Translations under genes and position numbers: made by a program | Assembly (NCBI GenBank): GCA_947471745.1 | Contig: CANJKZ010000825.1 | Coordinates: forward strand, 62,001-126,000 | DNA: 64,000 bases | Origin: Closterium sp. Naga37s-1 | Taxonomy: Eukaryota > Streptophyta > Zygnematophyceae > Desmidiales > Closteriaceae | Direction of reading: 5' to 3' | The notes under the pieces: generated by a model | Database searches by the model: none | What the model saw: only the letters and a program-made list of their open reading frames with translations | What the model was told of the DNA's origin: nothing | Shown here: positions 1-11,693 of the stretch, piece after piece | Position numbering within the stretch: position 1 is the first letter of the stretch | Layout of the letters: each line of letters begins with the position of its first letter

Positions 1-1061
1 CACCCTACTGTTTGCACTGCTAGTCTACTGCTGTCATGGCTACCCCTAGTGTCCTCGCTTTTGACGCTGAGGGTCGGGCCATTGACTTTGAAGTCTGGAT
101 AGATGACCTGCAGCTTTTCTTACAGTGCGATAGGGCAGACGGCCTCTCCCTCTTTGACCTCACTTCTGGTGCCTCTCCTGCCCCCGCTGCTGATGCCGAC
201 GCCACTGTTCGCTCACAGTGGGCCACGCGCGATGCTGCTGCACGTCTTGCTGTGCGTCGCCACCTACCTACCTCTGAGCGTGCGCACTTTAGCCAGTACA
301 AGAGTGCTCAGACCTTGTACGACGCTGTAGTTGCACGCTACTCCTCCCCTGCCACTGCTGCACTGAGCCGCCTCATGCTACCGTACCTCTTCCCTGACCT
401 TGCTGCCTTTCCCACAGTCGCTGACCTCACTACGCACCTCCGCACTAGTGACACTCGCTACCGCGCTGCGCTTCCTGCTGAGTTCTGCGCCAAGAACCCC
501 CCCCCCATGTACATCACCCTCTACTACATAGTCACCCGTCTCCCTGACTCCCTTCGCGTAGTCAGGGACCACTTCCTCTCGGTTTGCCCCACCACTCTCA
601 CCGTTGACCTCCTCGAGAAGGCCCTCCTAGCAGCAGAAAAGAGCATAGTCGCTGTAGGAGCCTCTCGTGGTGACCCTCGCACCCCCATCTTTGAGGGGTG
701 TTCCCCCTCCCCTCTTTTGCCCTCTGTTGCCTCTGTTGCTGCGGCCGACCTCGCTGGTTTGGAGTCGGTTGGGGCAGCGTCTACCCCTAGCGGGAGACGC
801 CGCCCTGGCAAGGGCAAGGGGGGCAGGGGCGCTGGAGGAGCTAGCGGGGGCGGTGGAGGCGGCGGTGGAGGCGGTGGAGGAGGTGGGGGTGGCGGTGGGG
901 GTGGTGGCGGGGGTGGAGGTGTAGGTGGCGGCAGTGGAGGCGCAGGCGGCAGCGGCGGTGGCGGAGGGAGCGGAGGTGGCGGCGGTGGAGGAGGAGGCGG
1001 CGGAGGAGGTGGAGCTGGTCGGGGTGGCGCTGCGCAGAGGGTCGGCTCCGGTGGTGGTCAG

Positions 1062-1109
<48 letters not shown>

Positions 1110-4100
1110 CAGCAGCAGCAGTAGCGCACTCGTGACGTCCCCTCCCCTCAGCAGCTCCGTGAGTGGTACACTGCACGCTAGAGGGGTGGGGGTACTGGTC
1201 CGTGCACCTACGTCCTGCGCACCGGCGACCGCGCGGGTGAGCAGTGCGGGGGTGCGCACTCCACCCAGCGCTGCTTTGGCCGCCTGACGGACGCTTGGCG
1301 TCACCAGTTCCCTGAGGCCACTGAGATCCCCCGCTGGGGTGAGCTGTCTAGGGCGGGTGTAGCTGTCTTTGACCTTGACTTTGATGCTATTCTTGCTGCC
1401 ATGAATACTGTGACTATTAGTGATGTGGGTGACTGTTACCGGTGTTTTCCGCCCGACCCGGGCATTGAGACTGCTGCTCTAGGTACTGGTGAGGCTGCTG
1501 CTCTAGGTGCTAGCGAGGCTGCTGCTCTAGGTGCGTCTGCTCCCTCAGGTACTGGTGAGTCTGCTCTCTCAGGTTCTGCGTCGGCTTCGGCCTCCCACAC
1601 CTTCACCCTTGACTCGGGGGCTTCTCGCTCCTTCTTTCGAGACCGCACCACACTCACGCCGCTTGGCCGGCCAGTTGCGGTCTCTCTGGCAGACCCCTCT
1701 GGGGGTCCTGTCCTTGCTCACTTCTCCACTGTCCTCCCGTGTCCGGCGGCCCCCTCTGGCACCCTGTCTGGTCTTTACCTCCCCTCGTTCTCTACGAACT
1801 TGGTGAGTGGTGCTGACCTACAGGATGCGGGGGTTCACCAGTTCACTCCTGCGAGTCAGCGGGTGACCCACTGCACGGACGCTCGGACAGGCCGACACCT
1901 GGCCACGTTTACACGTCGGCCGGGGTCGAGCCTGTACACACTGACCACTGCGTCTCCCCCAGTCCCTGCGTCTGGTCAGGTAGCTGCGTCGGGTCAGGTG
2001 TTTGCTGCAGCGTCCAGGTCTGGTCCTGAGTCTGCCCCCTGCTCGTGTCGCCTCCTGTCTCACGAGACTCTCCTCTGGCACCACCGCCTTGGTCACCCCT
2101 CCCTGCTTCGTCTCCGGAGCATGGCCTCCCGTGTCCTTGTCTCTGGTCTTCCCCGGTCCCTCCCTCCACTTCCTCCGGGGCCTGGCCCTACCTGCGTCCC
2201 CTGTGTCGAGGGACGACAGCGGGCTACCCCTCACTCCTCCCAGTTTCCTCCGACAGAGGCCCCGCTGCAGACGCTTCACATGGACGTGTGGGGCCCGGCC
2301 CGCGTCCGTGGACAGGGTCACGAGCGCTACTTCCTGCTGGTGGTTGACGACTACTCGCGTTTCACCACAGTCTTCCCCTTGCGCAGCAAGGGTGATGTCA
2401 CTGAGGTGTTGATCGACTGGATCCGCGCAGCTCGTCTCCAGCTCAGGCAGAGCTTCGGCTCGGACTTTCCTGTTCTGCGTCTGCACTCTGACAGAGGCGG
2501 AGAGTTCTCCTCTGGCCTTCTGCGAGCCTACTGTCGTGCACGAGGCATCCGCCAGACCTTCACGCTTCCGGACTCTCCACAGCAAAATGGGATTGCTGAG
2601 CGCCGCATTGGCATGGTCATGGACGTCGCCCGTACGTCCATGATGCATGCGGCTGCCCCCCATTTTCTGTGGCCGTTTGCGGTTCGGTACGCGGCGCATC
2701 AGATCAACCTTCAGCCCAGGGTCTCCATGCCGGAGACCTCCCCAGCCTTGCTGTGGACGGGGAAGGTTGGCGATGAGTCTGCGTTCCGTGTCTGGGGATC
2801 TCGGGCGTTTGTCCGCGACTTGTCTGCGGACAAGCTGTCCCCTCGTGCTGCTCCTTGCGTCTTCCTGGGTTTCCCCCCTGACGCGCCAGGGTGGCAGTTC
2901 TACCACCCCACCTCTCGCCGTGTTCTGTCCTCCCAGGACGTCACGTTCGACGAGTCGGTCCCCTACTACCGCCTCTTCCCCTACCGCACTCCGTCCCTCC
3001 CCCCGCCACCGCTCTTCCTTGTACCAGGTCCCCCCCCGGTAGACCCACTCCCCCCTCAGGGTCCTGCCCCTTCAGGTGTGTCCCAGGTAGACGCTGTTGA
3101 GCCTGTCGAGGTCGCTGGTGACTCTGGTGCTGCTGAGGGTGCTGAGCCTGGGGGTGCTGACTCTGGGGGTGCTGAGCGTGTGGGTGCTGACTCTGGGGGT
3201 GCTGAGCGTGTGGGTACTACGACTGGGGGTGCTAGGCCTGGGGGTGCTGCGTCTGGGAGTGCTGAGCCTGGGGGTGCTACGCCTGGAGGTGCTGAGCCTG
3301 GGGGTGCTGCGTCTGGGGGTGCTGAGCCTGGGGGTACTACGCCTGGAGGTGCTGAGCCTGGGGGTGCTACGCCTGGTGGTGCTGTGCCTGGCGGTTCTCC
3401 GGGTGCTCCTCCTCGCCGGGAGCCACTCTCTCCCCAGGAGCTGCGTGAGTGGTTTGCCCGGCGTTGGAGGCGAGCTGCTGGAGCTGGAGGTGCTGCGGGT
3501 ACTGGAGGTTCTGTTGCTGCTGAGAGAGCTGGTGCCACGGGTCCCGGAGGTGCTCGTACTGGGAGTACTGGAGCTGCTGGACCTGCGGGTACTTCTGGAG
3601 CTGGAGTTGCTGCGGGTGTTGGCGCGGAGGCTACTGCTGTCGGTCCTGGAGGCGGTCCTGCTGGGGGTACTACTGGTGCTGCTGGGGGTTCTGGAGCTGG
3701 AGCTGCTACTGGTGCTGGTGCTGCCACTGGGGGTGCTGGTGCTGTCCCTCCTGTGTCTGGAGTCGCCGCGCGGCCTCGGCCGTACTTCGTTCCGCTCCTT
3801 CAGCAGGTTCTTGGTCTCCCGCCTTCTACTGGTCCTCCTCCTCCCTTAGAGTGTCCACAGCCTGTCCCGTCGCAGTTACAGTTACAGCCGGCCTCCCCAC
3901 TGCCTGCTCCGTCTCCCTACACTGGTCCTACTGGAGGTCTTGCTGAGCGTCGTGAGCCTGCGTCTCGCCCTGCGTCGCCTGTCCGTGCTGCTCGCACTAG
4001 TGGTCGCGGTTCGCGTCAGCGTCCTCCTCCTGTCCCTGGCACGCACCGGATGTCTCTGCGTCCGTCCACTGCTCCTCTGCGTGCCCCTTTGCCCTCTCCT

Positions 4101-6374
4101 CCTGAGTCTTCTCTTCCTGCTCTTGCCTACCCGGAGTCGGACTCTCTTCGTGCTGCCAGTCCTACTGTCACGCGTCTCCTTGCTACTGTTGTCACTGACC
4201 CTTCCGTTGAGTCCACTGCTGCGTCTGCCCTAGTTGCTGAGCTCGTCGACTTTGCTGCTCGCTGTCGCCTAGACTACGTCGCCAGTCTTGTTGCTGAGTC
4301 TGAGTCTGTCTGTCCTCCGTCCGTCGGGGGTGAGTGTGCCCTTGGCACGGACGTCCTTGAGGACAGGCAGGAGGAGTTCCAGTGCTTGGCCGCTGCTTCA
4401 CCTCATCTCGTGTCCGTACTGCTTACCCCTGAGGGAGACCCGGATGCACTTGACATCCCGACTCCGCGCTCTTACGCGGAGGCGATAGAGGGTCCCTACT
4501 CCTCTCAGTGGCAGGCAGCTATGGACGCAGAGATGGCTTCCTGGAAGTCCACACGCACCTACGTTGACGCTGTTCCCCCTCCTGGGGCGAACATCGTCAG
4601 TGGCATGTGGATTTTCAGGGTGAAGCGACCGCCGGGTTCTCCGCCTGTCTTCAAGGCGCGTTACGTGGCTCGTGGCTTCAGTCAGCGGCAGGGAGTTGAC
4701 TACTTTCAGACCTTCTCTCCCACCCCGAAGATGACCACTCTTCGGGTACTGCTGCACGTAGCTGCTCACCGTGACTACGAGCTACACTCTCTTGACTTCA
4801 GCACTGCTTTCTTGTAGGGCAGCCTGCACGAGGAGATCTGGCTGCGTCGCCCACCTGGCTTCACTGGGTCTTTTCCTCCTGGCACCCAGTGGAACCTACG
4901 GCGGCCAGTCTACAGTCTCCGCCAGGCACCGCGTGAGTGGCACGACACACTGAGGACTACACTTGCGGCTCTTGGGTTTGCTCCCTCTACTGCCGACCCG
5001 TCGCTGTTTCTGCGCACCGACACTTCTTTGCCGCCGTTCTACATCCTCGTGTACGTCGACGAATTGGTCTTTGCCACAGCTGACACTGCTGGACTCTCCC
5101 ACGTGAAGTCCGAGCTGCAGAAGAGACACACGTGCACAGACCTGGGTGAACTGCGCAGCTACCTTGGCTTGCAGATCACTCGGGACAGAGCACGCCGCAC
5201 CATTACCCTGACTCAGTCACACATGGTGCAGCAGGTCCTTCAGCGCTTCGGCTTCACGTACTCCTCGCCTCAGGCCACTCCTCTGCCTACTCGCCACTCG
5301 CTCTCAGCTCTGCCTTCGGATGAGTCCGTAGAGTCGAGTGGCCCGTACCCAGAGCTTGTTGGCTGCCTCATGTACCTGATGACCTGCACACGACCTGACC
5401 TTGCATACTCTCTTAGCATTCTTGCACGCTATGTTGCTCCTGGGAGACACAGACCGGAGCACATGGCTGCAGCGAAGAGGGTGTTGCGCTACTTGTGCAG
5501 TACGTCGGGCATGGGGCTTGTGCTTGGAGGGCAGAGTCCAGTGGTCCTTACTGGGCACGCAGACGCTTCTTGGGCTGACGACCAGGCTACGCAGCGGTCG
5601 TCACAGGGTTACACCTTCAGCCTTGGTTCCGGCTCTGTTTCGTGGCGGGCTACCCGCTCGTCTTCTGTTCTCGGCTCCAGTTGTGAGGCTGAGATCTACG
5701 CAGGAGCCATGGCTGCACAGGAGCTTCGCTGGCTCACCTACCTGCTGACTGACCTCGGAGAGCTGCCTCGTTCTCCTCCAGTGCTGTACGTAGACAACAA
5801 GGCCATGCTGGCCTTGTGTCGGGAGCAGCGACTGGAGCACAGAACGAAGCACATTGCTCTCCGCTACTTTCTTGCTCGTGAGCTGCAGCAGCGTGGTCAG
5901 CTGCGTCTTGCGTACGTGGCCTCTGAGGCCAACACTGCTGATATCTTCACCAAGGCGCTTGCGCCTTGTGACCATCAGCGCTTCTGTACTCAGCTGGGCC
6001 TTGTGCCTACCTTGCCTCACTTGCTCACCTCTTGACCTTGCTTGTGCTGTTACATATATATATACCTGCTCTTGTTTGTCTAGCCTTTATGTATATATGT
6101 ACTCCTGCATGTGAACTGGCCTTGTGGCCTTGAACTTGTGCTCGGAATGTGTGGTGACTTTGTGATCCACCCTGAGCTTGCTTTGCTTTACTTTGCTTGA
6201 CTGGTCTTGTGACCCCTTGTTCTCCCCCACTTTGCCTATGGGGGTGTGTCAGAATATTATAGCTCATGCATATTGTGTAGGCTATAAGGGGTAGCCCATA
6301 AGGGGTACAACCCAATTAGGGTTAGTACTTGTACCCAATTCATTCATAGTTCATTCATTCCTTGTTTCTTATCA
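1..6374 (+). mobile_element. Copia LTR retrotransposon A (left end outside window)
   Basis: A Ty1/Copia element of the lineage that dominates this window. Parts in order: gag from about 36, a glycine-rich stretch (about 840-1020) followed by a CAG microsatellite (about 1063-1125), protease with a DSGAS motif (about 1610), integrase with an HHRLGH zinc-binding start (about 2080) and DDE core (about 2280-2620), a Gly/Glu/Pro minisatellite linker (about 3110-3410), reverse transcriptase (about 4530-5300) and RNase H (about 5560-5960). A short AT-rich tail with a TA run (6053-6064) precedes a purine-rich TATGGGGGTG and the 3' LTR. The 5' LTR and leader lie left of position 1. It is broken, with a few breaks. 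It shares very similar pol sequence with the element at 7981-11618, so it is probably fairly young. Confidence 0.93.
6247..6374 (+). repeat. 3' LTR of Copia element A
   Basis: A 128-bp repeat starting TGTCAGAA and ending TTATCA, with TG...CA ends. It directly follows the polypurine-type TATGGGGGTG that precedes the 3' LTR of every element of this lineage here. It is similar but not identical to the LTRs of the elements at 15082-22443 and 44194-44326. Confidence 0.85.
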
Positions 6375-6909
6375 ATTCCCGCGCATATGACTGGTCATAT
6401 GCGCATGAGCATATGACTGGTCGAAAGACAACGCGCATATGAACGGTCCATTGGCCGGGTTGACGGATTCGATGTCATCGCGCGCGCATACCGTTACGTG
6501 ACAAGGACGGATACAGTTTAGTTTTTTATTATTGTTGATTATAAACATATATAATGGTTGTAGAGGTCAACATTCCAGTGGAGAATGTATAAAGCACTAG
6601 AAATCCACAAAAAAATGTTATATTGAAACAGGGTTTCATGCAAATGTTGTAAATGCAGCTGGATGGAGAGCTGTGTCGGCACTGCATAACGACTTTCTAA
6701 TCGGGAAAACAAGTAATGTGCATTTCCGTCGTCAACTGATCTTAGCCTGGAAAGATCCAAAGCGCTTTTCTCAGCCCAACAAATATAAGGGTTGCAATTC
6801 AAGATTGCAATGACACATGGTTCTTCTAACAAGTGGTGTAACCAACACGACCGGACCGTAAATGGATACAATACATCAAGTAAATGGATACAATTCTACA
6901 ATTGACGTG
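6375..6909. other. Spacer with CATATGA-type motif cluster, no gene seen
   Basis: The first 90 bp carry several copies of a GCATATGACTGGTC-like word (about 6384-6445), related to words upstream of the C48-AP2 gene at 7440-7650. The remainder (6500-6900) is AT-rich. I see no recognisable protein, RNA gene or repeat family in it. Confidence 0.5.
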
Positions 6910-6914
6910 TTGTG

Positions 6915-7141
6915 TGTAGGGCTGAGAAAAGCCCTTAGGATCTTTCAAGGCTAAGATCAAGTGTTGAAGCAGAGATGTTGTAATTGCGGAAGCGTTAATA
7001 TAAGAGTTGTCATCGTCCTTTGACCTTCGCGTAACCTCCAGCGGTTGCTTTGTTGACTCGTGTGTTTCTTCGCTGTAGTCTGCTCTGTTTCGTGTCGATA
7101 CTTCGATAGTTCAGAGGCGTTTAAGTTACTTGTTTCCAACA
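6915..7141. repeat. Solo LTR related to Copia element F
   Basis: A 227-bp segment starting TGTAGGGCTGAG and ending TTTCCAACA. It is flanked by a perfect 5-bp target duplication, TTGTG (6910-6914 and 7142-7146). Internal blocks match the 446-bp LTRs at 55259 and 60870: the CTTAGGATCTTT block, GCGGAAGCGTT, TTCGCGTAACCTCCAGC, and the terminal TTGTTTCCAACA. It is shorter and diverged, so older than those copies. With no internal sequence and an intact target duplication, it is best read as the product of LTR-LTR recombination. Relative to element F it is in the orientation F shows on the plus strand. Confidence 0.85.
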
Positions 7142-7146
7142 TTGTG

Positions 7147-7383
7147 TAGAAACCACGTTGATCTGATGATGTCCTATTACATTATCAACTGCACAAACAA
7201 AACCACTTCAATTGGGTTATAATGATTGCACTTAATAGTTATTTTCTGATATGCCGGCGACTAGAGACTAAATTATTAGGCGGTGGGCCAAGTAATAAAT
7301 CACTTTGTCTATTTTCGTCACAATCAGAATAATTCAGAAACCATGGTAAACAAATATTTGCTATGTATCGAGTCTGCAGGGCA
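7147..7383. other. AT-rich spacer, nothing recognised
   Basis: Low-GC sequence between the solo LTR and the start of the duplicated unit. No ORF, repeat or motif stands out. The left breakpoint of the tandem duplication is at 7381-7384, where the microhomology GCA is shared with the junction at 14648-14650. Confidence 0.4.
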
Positions 7384-7980
7384 TGTAGTGCGTGGATGCG
7401 AAATTTATAACATCGCGTACATCGCCAAATGCCCGGGCATATATCACATGCATATGACCGGACATAGCACACGCGCAGTTGCCTGTCAAATTGCACAGGG
7501 ATATGACCGGTCAATTCCGAATTGCATTTGATTGGTCCGTGCATATGAGCGGTTCATATGCAATCGAGCTTTTTTTATAGGATGGCAAATATGACCGGGC
7601 ATCTTTGGCTTGCGTTTGATTGGTCCGCGCATATGAGCGTCATATGCGTATGGGCGCAGTTGACAGGTTATGAAGTGCGCATTTCAACTGTGAACATTTC
7701 GGTAAGTTCGGCTTTGCGGTTACATCGCAACCCTAACGATCCGCGACTCAGTACAATGCGCGAAGTACAAATAAATCACTCGTAACATCACAAATGTACA
7801 AACGAAATGCGGTAACCATGTAATTGCGCGTGACGTACGAAGCTCAACCCAAACACTTGCACCAACTAAACCACGTCATGTGCCGGGCATATTCCTCTCG
7901 ATATGTCCGCCAGAACGCAAAGTTAGGGATAGATAGCTCCTAGAGTGGATACTAGAAGTTCTACCGGTTTAGGCCTCTAG

Positions 7981-8109
7981 TGTCAGAGTTATATGACATA
8001 GCTACTGTAGGCTATAGTGGGGTAGCACATATGGGGTACAGTTGCCTAGGGTTTGCCTTTTGTACCCAACTTTCACTTAGTCATTTCATTCCTGTTTTCT
8101 TGATTCACA
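7981..8109 (+). repeat. 5' LTR of Copia element B
   Basis: 129 bp, TGTCAGAG...GATTCACA, identical by eye to 11490-11618. The primer-binding site follows directly at 8110. Confidence 0.95.
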
Positions 8110-11100
8110 TGGTATCAGAGCGGGTTCCTACATGGGACCGTTCCTTCCTAAGGGCCCACCATAAGAATTTTTTTTTAGCTGCCCGCGCACATTGCGCCCT
8201 GCCCTAAAATTTTTTTTTTTCGGTCCCCTACTACCGCCTCTTCCCCTACCGCACTCCGTCCCTCCCCCCGCCACCGCTCTTCCTTGTCCCAGGTCCCCCC
8301 CCGGTAGACCCCCTCCCCCCTCAGGGTCCTGCCCCTTCAGGTGTGTCCCAGGTAGACGCAGTCGAGCCTGTCGAGGTTACTGGTGACTCTGGTGCTGCTG
8401 AGGGTGCTGAGCCTGGGGGTGCTGACTCTGGGGGTGCTGAGCGTGTGGGTGCTACGCCTGGGGGTGCTGAGCCTGAGGGTGCTACTACTGGGGGTGCTGA
8501 GCCTGAGGGTGCTGAGCCTGGGGGTGCTACTACTGGGGGTGCTGAGCCTGGGGGTGCTGAGCCTGGGAGTGCTACGCCTGGGGGTGCTACGCCTGGAGGT
8601 GCTGAGCCTGGGGGTGCGGAGCCTGAGGGAGCTGGGCCTGCTCGTGTGGCGTCTGGCGGTGCTGAGCCTGGAGGTTCTCCGGGTGCTTCGTCTCGGCGGG
8701 AGCCACTCTCTCCACAGGAGCTGCGCGAGTGGTTTGCCCGGCGCTGGAGGCGTGCTGCTGGAGCTGGAGGTTCTTCGGCTGCTGAGGGTGCTGGTGCCGC
8801 GGGTCCCGGAGGTGCTCGTACTGGGAGTACTGGAGCTGCTGGGCCTGCGGGTACGACTGGAGCTGGAGCTGCTGAGGGTGTTGGCGCTGAGGCTACAGCT
8901 GTCGGTCCTGGAGGCGGTCCTGCTGGGGGTGCTGGAGCTGGAGGTACTGCTGGCGCTGGTGCTGCCGCTGGGGGTACTGGTGCTGTCCCTGCTGTGTCTG
9001 GAGTCGCCACACGGCCTAGGCCGTACTTCGTTCCGCTCCTTCAGCAGGTTCTTGGTCTCCCACCTTCTACTGGTCCTCCTCCTCCCTTAGAGTGTCCACA
9101 GCCTGTCCCGTCACAGTTACAGTTACAGCCGGCCTCCCCACTGCCCGCTCCTTCTCCCTACACTGGTCCTACTGGAGGTCTTACTGAGCGTCGTGAGCCT
9201 GCGTCTCGCCCTGCGTCGCCTGTCCGTGCTGCTCGCACTAGTGCTCGTGGTTCGCGTCAGCGTCCTCCTCCTGTCCCTGGCACGCACCGGATGTCTCTGC
9301 GTCCGTCCACTGCTCCTCTGCGTGCCCCTTTGCCTTCTCCTCCTGAGTCCTCTCTTCCTGCTCTTCCTGACCCGGAGTCGGACTCTCTTCGTGCTGCCAG
9401 TCCTACTGTCACGCGTCTCCTTGCTACTGTTGTCACTGACCCTTCCTTTGAGTCCACTGCTGCGTCTGCCCTAGTTACTGAGCTCGTCGACTTTGCTGCT
9501 CGCTGTCGTCTAGACTACGCTGCTAGTCTTGTTGCTGAGTCTGAGTCTGTCTGTCCTCCGTCCGTCGGGGGTGAGTGTGCCCTTGGCACGGACGTCCTTG
9601 AGGACAGGCAGGAGGAGTTCCAGTGTTTGGCTGCTGCTTCACCTCATCTCGTGTCCGTACTGCTTACCCCTGAGGGAGACCCGGATGCACTTGACATCCC
9701 GACTCCGCGCTCTTACGCGGAGGCGATAGAGGGTCCCTACTCCTCTCAGTGGCAGGCAGCTATGGACGCAGAGATGGCTTCCTGGAAGTCCACAGGCACC
9801 TACGTTGACGAGGTTCCCCCGCCTGGGGCGAACATCGTCAGTGGCATGTGGATTTTCAGGGTGAAGCGGCCGCCGGGTTCTCCGCCTGTCTTCAAGGCGC
9901 GTTACGTGGCTCGTGGCTTCAGTCAGCGGCAGGGAGTTGACTACTTTCATACCTTCTCTCCCACCCCGAAGATGACCACTCTTCGGGTACTGCTGCACAT
10001 AGCTGCTCACCGCGACTACGAGCTGCACTCTCTTGACTTCAGCACTGCTTTCTTGCAGGGCAGCCTGCACGAGGAGATCTGGCTGCGTCGCCCACCTGGC
10101 TTCACTGGGTCTTTTCCTCCTGGCACCCAGTGGAGCCTCCGGCGGCCAGTCTACGGTCTCCGCCAGGCACCGCGTGAGTGGCACGACACACTGAGGACTA
10201 CACTTGCGGCTCTTGGGTTTGCTCCCTCTACTGCCGACCCGTCGCTGTTTCTGCGCACCGACACTTCTTTGCAGCCGTTCTACATCCTCGTGTACGTCGA
10301 CGACTTGGTCTTTGCCACAGCTGACACTGCTGGACTCTCCCACGTGAATTCCGAGCTGCAGAAGAGACACACGTGCACAGACCTGGGTGAACTGCGCAGC
10401 TACCTTGGCTTGCAGATCACCCGGGACAGAGCACGCCGCACCATTACCTTGACTCAGTCACACATGGTGCAGCAGGTCCTTCAGCGCTTCGGCTTCACGT
10501 ACTCCTCGCCTCAGGCCACTCCTCTGCCTACTCGCCACTCGCTCTCAGCTCTGCCTTCGGATGAGTCCATAGAGTCGAGTGGCCCGTACCCAGAGCTTGT
10601 TGGCTGCCTCATGTACCTGATGACCTGCACACGACCTGACCTTGCATACTCTCTTAGCATTCTTGCACGCTATGTTGCTCCTGGGAGACACAGACCGGAG
10701 CACATGGCTGCAGCGAAGAGGGTGTTGCGCTACTTGTGCAGTACGTCGGGCATGGGGCTTGTGCTTGGAGGGCAGAGTCCAGTGGTCCTCACTGGACACG
10801 CAGACGCTTCTTGGGCTGACGACCAGGCTACGCAGCGGTCGTCACAGGGTTACACCTTCAGCCTTGGTTCCGGCTCTGTTTCGTGGCGGGCTACTCGCTC
10901 GTCTTCTGTTCTCGGCTCCAGTTGTGAGGCTGAGATCTACGCCGGGGCCATGGCTGCACAGGAGCTTCGCTGGCTCACCTACCTGCTGACTGACCTCGGA
11001 GAGCCGCCTCGTTCTCCTCCAGTGCTCTACGTAGACAACAAGGCCATGCTGGCCTTGTGTCGAGAGCAGAGACTGGAGCACAGAACGAAGCACATTGCTC

Positions 11101-11489
11101 TTCGCTACTTCCTTGCTCGTGAGCTACAGCAGCGTGGTCAGCTGCGACTTGCGTACGTGGCCTCTGAGGCCAACACTGCTGATATCTTCACCAAGGCACT
11201 TGCGCCTTGTGATCATCAGCGCTTCTGTACTCAGCTGGGTCTTGTACCTACCTTGCCTCACTTGCTCACCTCTTGACCTTGTTTGTACTGTTGCATATAT
11301 AGATACTCCTGCTCTTGCTTGTCTAGCCTTATATATATATATATATGTAATCCTGCATGTGAACTGGCCTTGTGGCCTTGAACTTGTGCTCGGAATGTGT
11401 GGTGACTTTGTGATCCACCCTGAGATTGCTTTGCTTTGCTTGACTGGTCTTGTGACCCCTTGTTCTCCCCCACTTTGCCTATGGGGGTG

Positions 11490-11618
11490 TGTCAGAGTTA
11501 TATGACATAGCTACTGTAGGCTATAGTGGGGTAGCACATATGGGGTACAGTTGCCTAGGGTTTGCCTTTTGTACCCAACTTTCACTTAGTCATTTCATTC
11601 CTGTTTTCTTGATTCACA
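11490..11618 (+). repeat. 3' LTR of Copia element B
   Basis: 129 bp, identical to the 5' LTR. Preceded by the polypurine-type TATGGGGGTG and followed by the TCTAG target duplication. Confidence 0.95.
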
Positions 11619-11693
11619 TCTAGCACCCTTTCCTATCACTAACTCCGTACTTACTTGATACACGAGCCGTCGGCGCGCGATTAGGCCGTGGAT

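Larger units (their letters stand above)
7981..11618 (+). mobile_element. Short Copia element B, identical LTRs
   Basis: Bounded by two identical 129-bp LTRs (7981-8109 and 11490-11618) and a perfect 5-bp target duplication, TCTAG (7976-7980 and 11619-11623). The primer-binding site TGGTATCAGAGC (8110-8121) is the classic Copia initiator-tRNA type. Parts seen: a short leader with T-runs, the linker minisatellite (about 8396-8700), reverse transcriptase with YVDDLVFA (about 10290) and RNase H with HADASWADD and YVDNKAM (about 10797-11045), read in one long frame from about 8343 to 11276. Gag, protease and the integrase core are not present, so the element is incomplete. LTR identity makes the insertion very recent. 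The unoccupied site survives at about 22607-22620 in unit 2. Confidence 0.95.

Noticed and set aside
3056-3849. Long open frames on both strands over the Gly/Glu/Pro minisatellite of Copia elements (also near 8321-9090, 17611-18305, 40368-41430 and 61916-62327)
   Set aside because: They are shadow frames of a stop-poor repeat within pol; the sense frame belongs to the retroelement.
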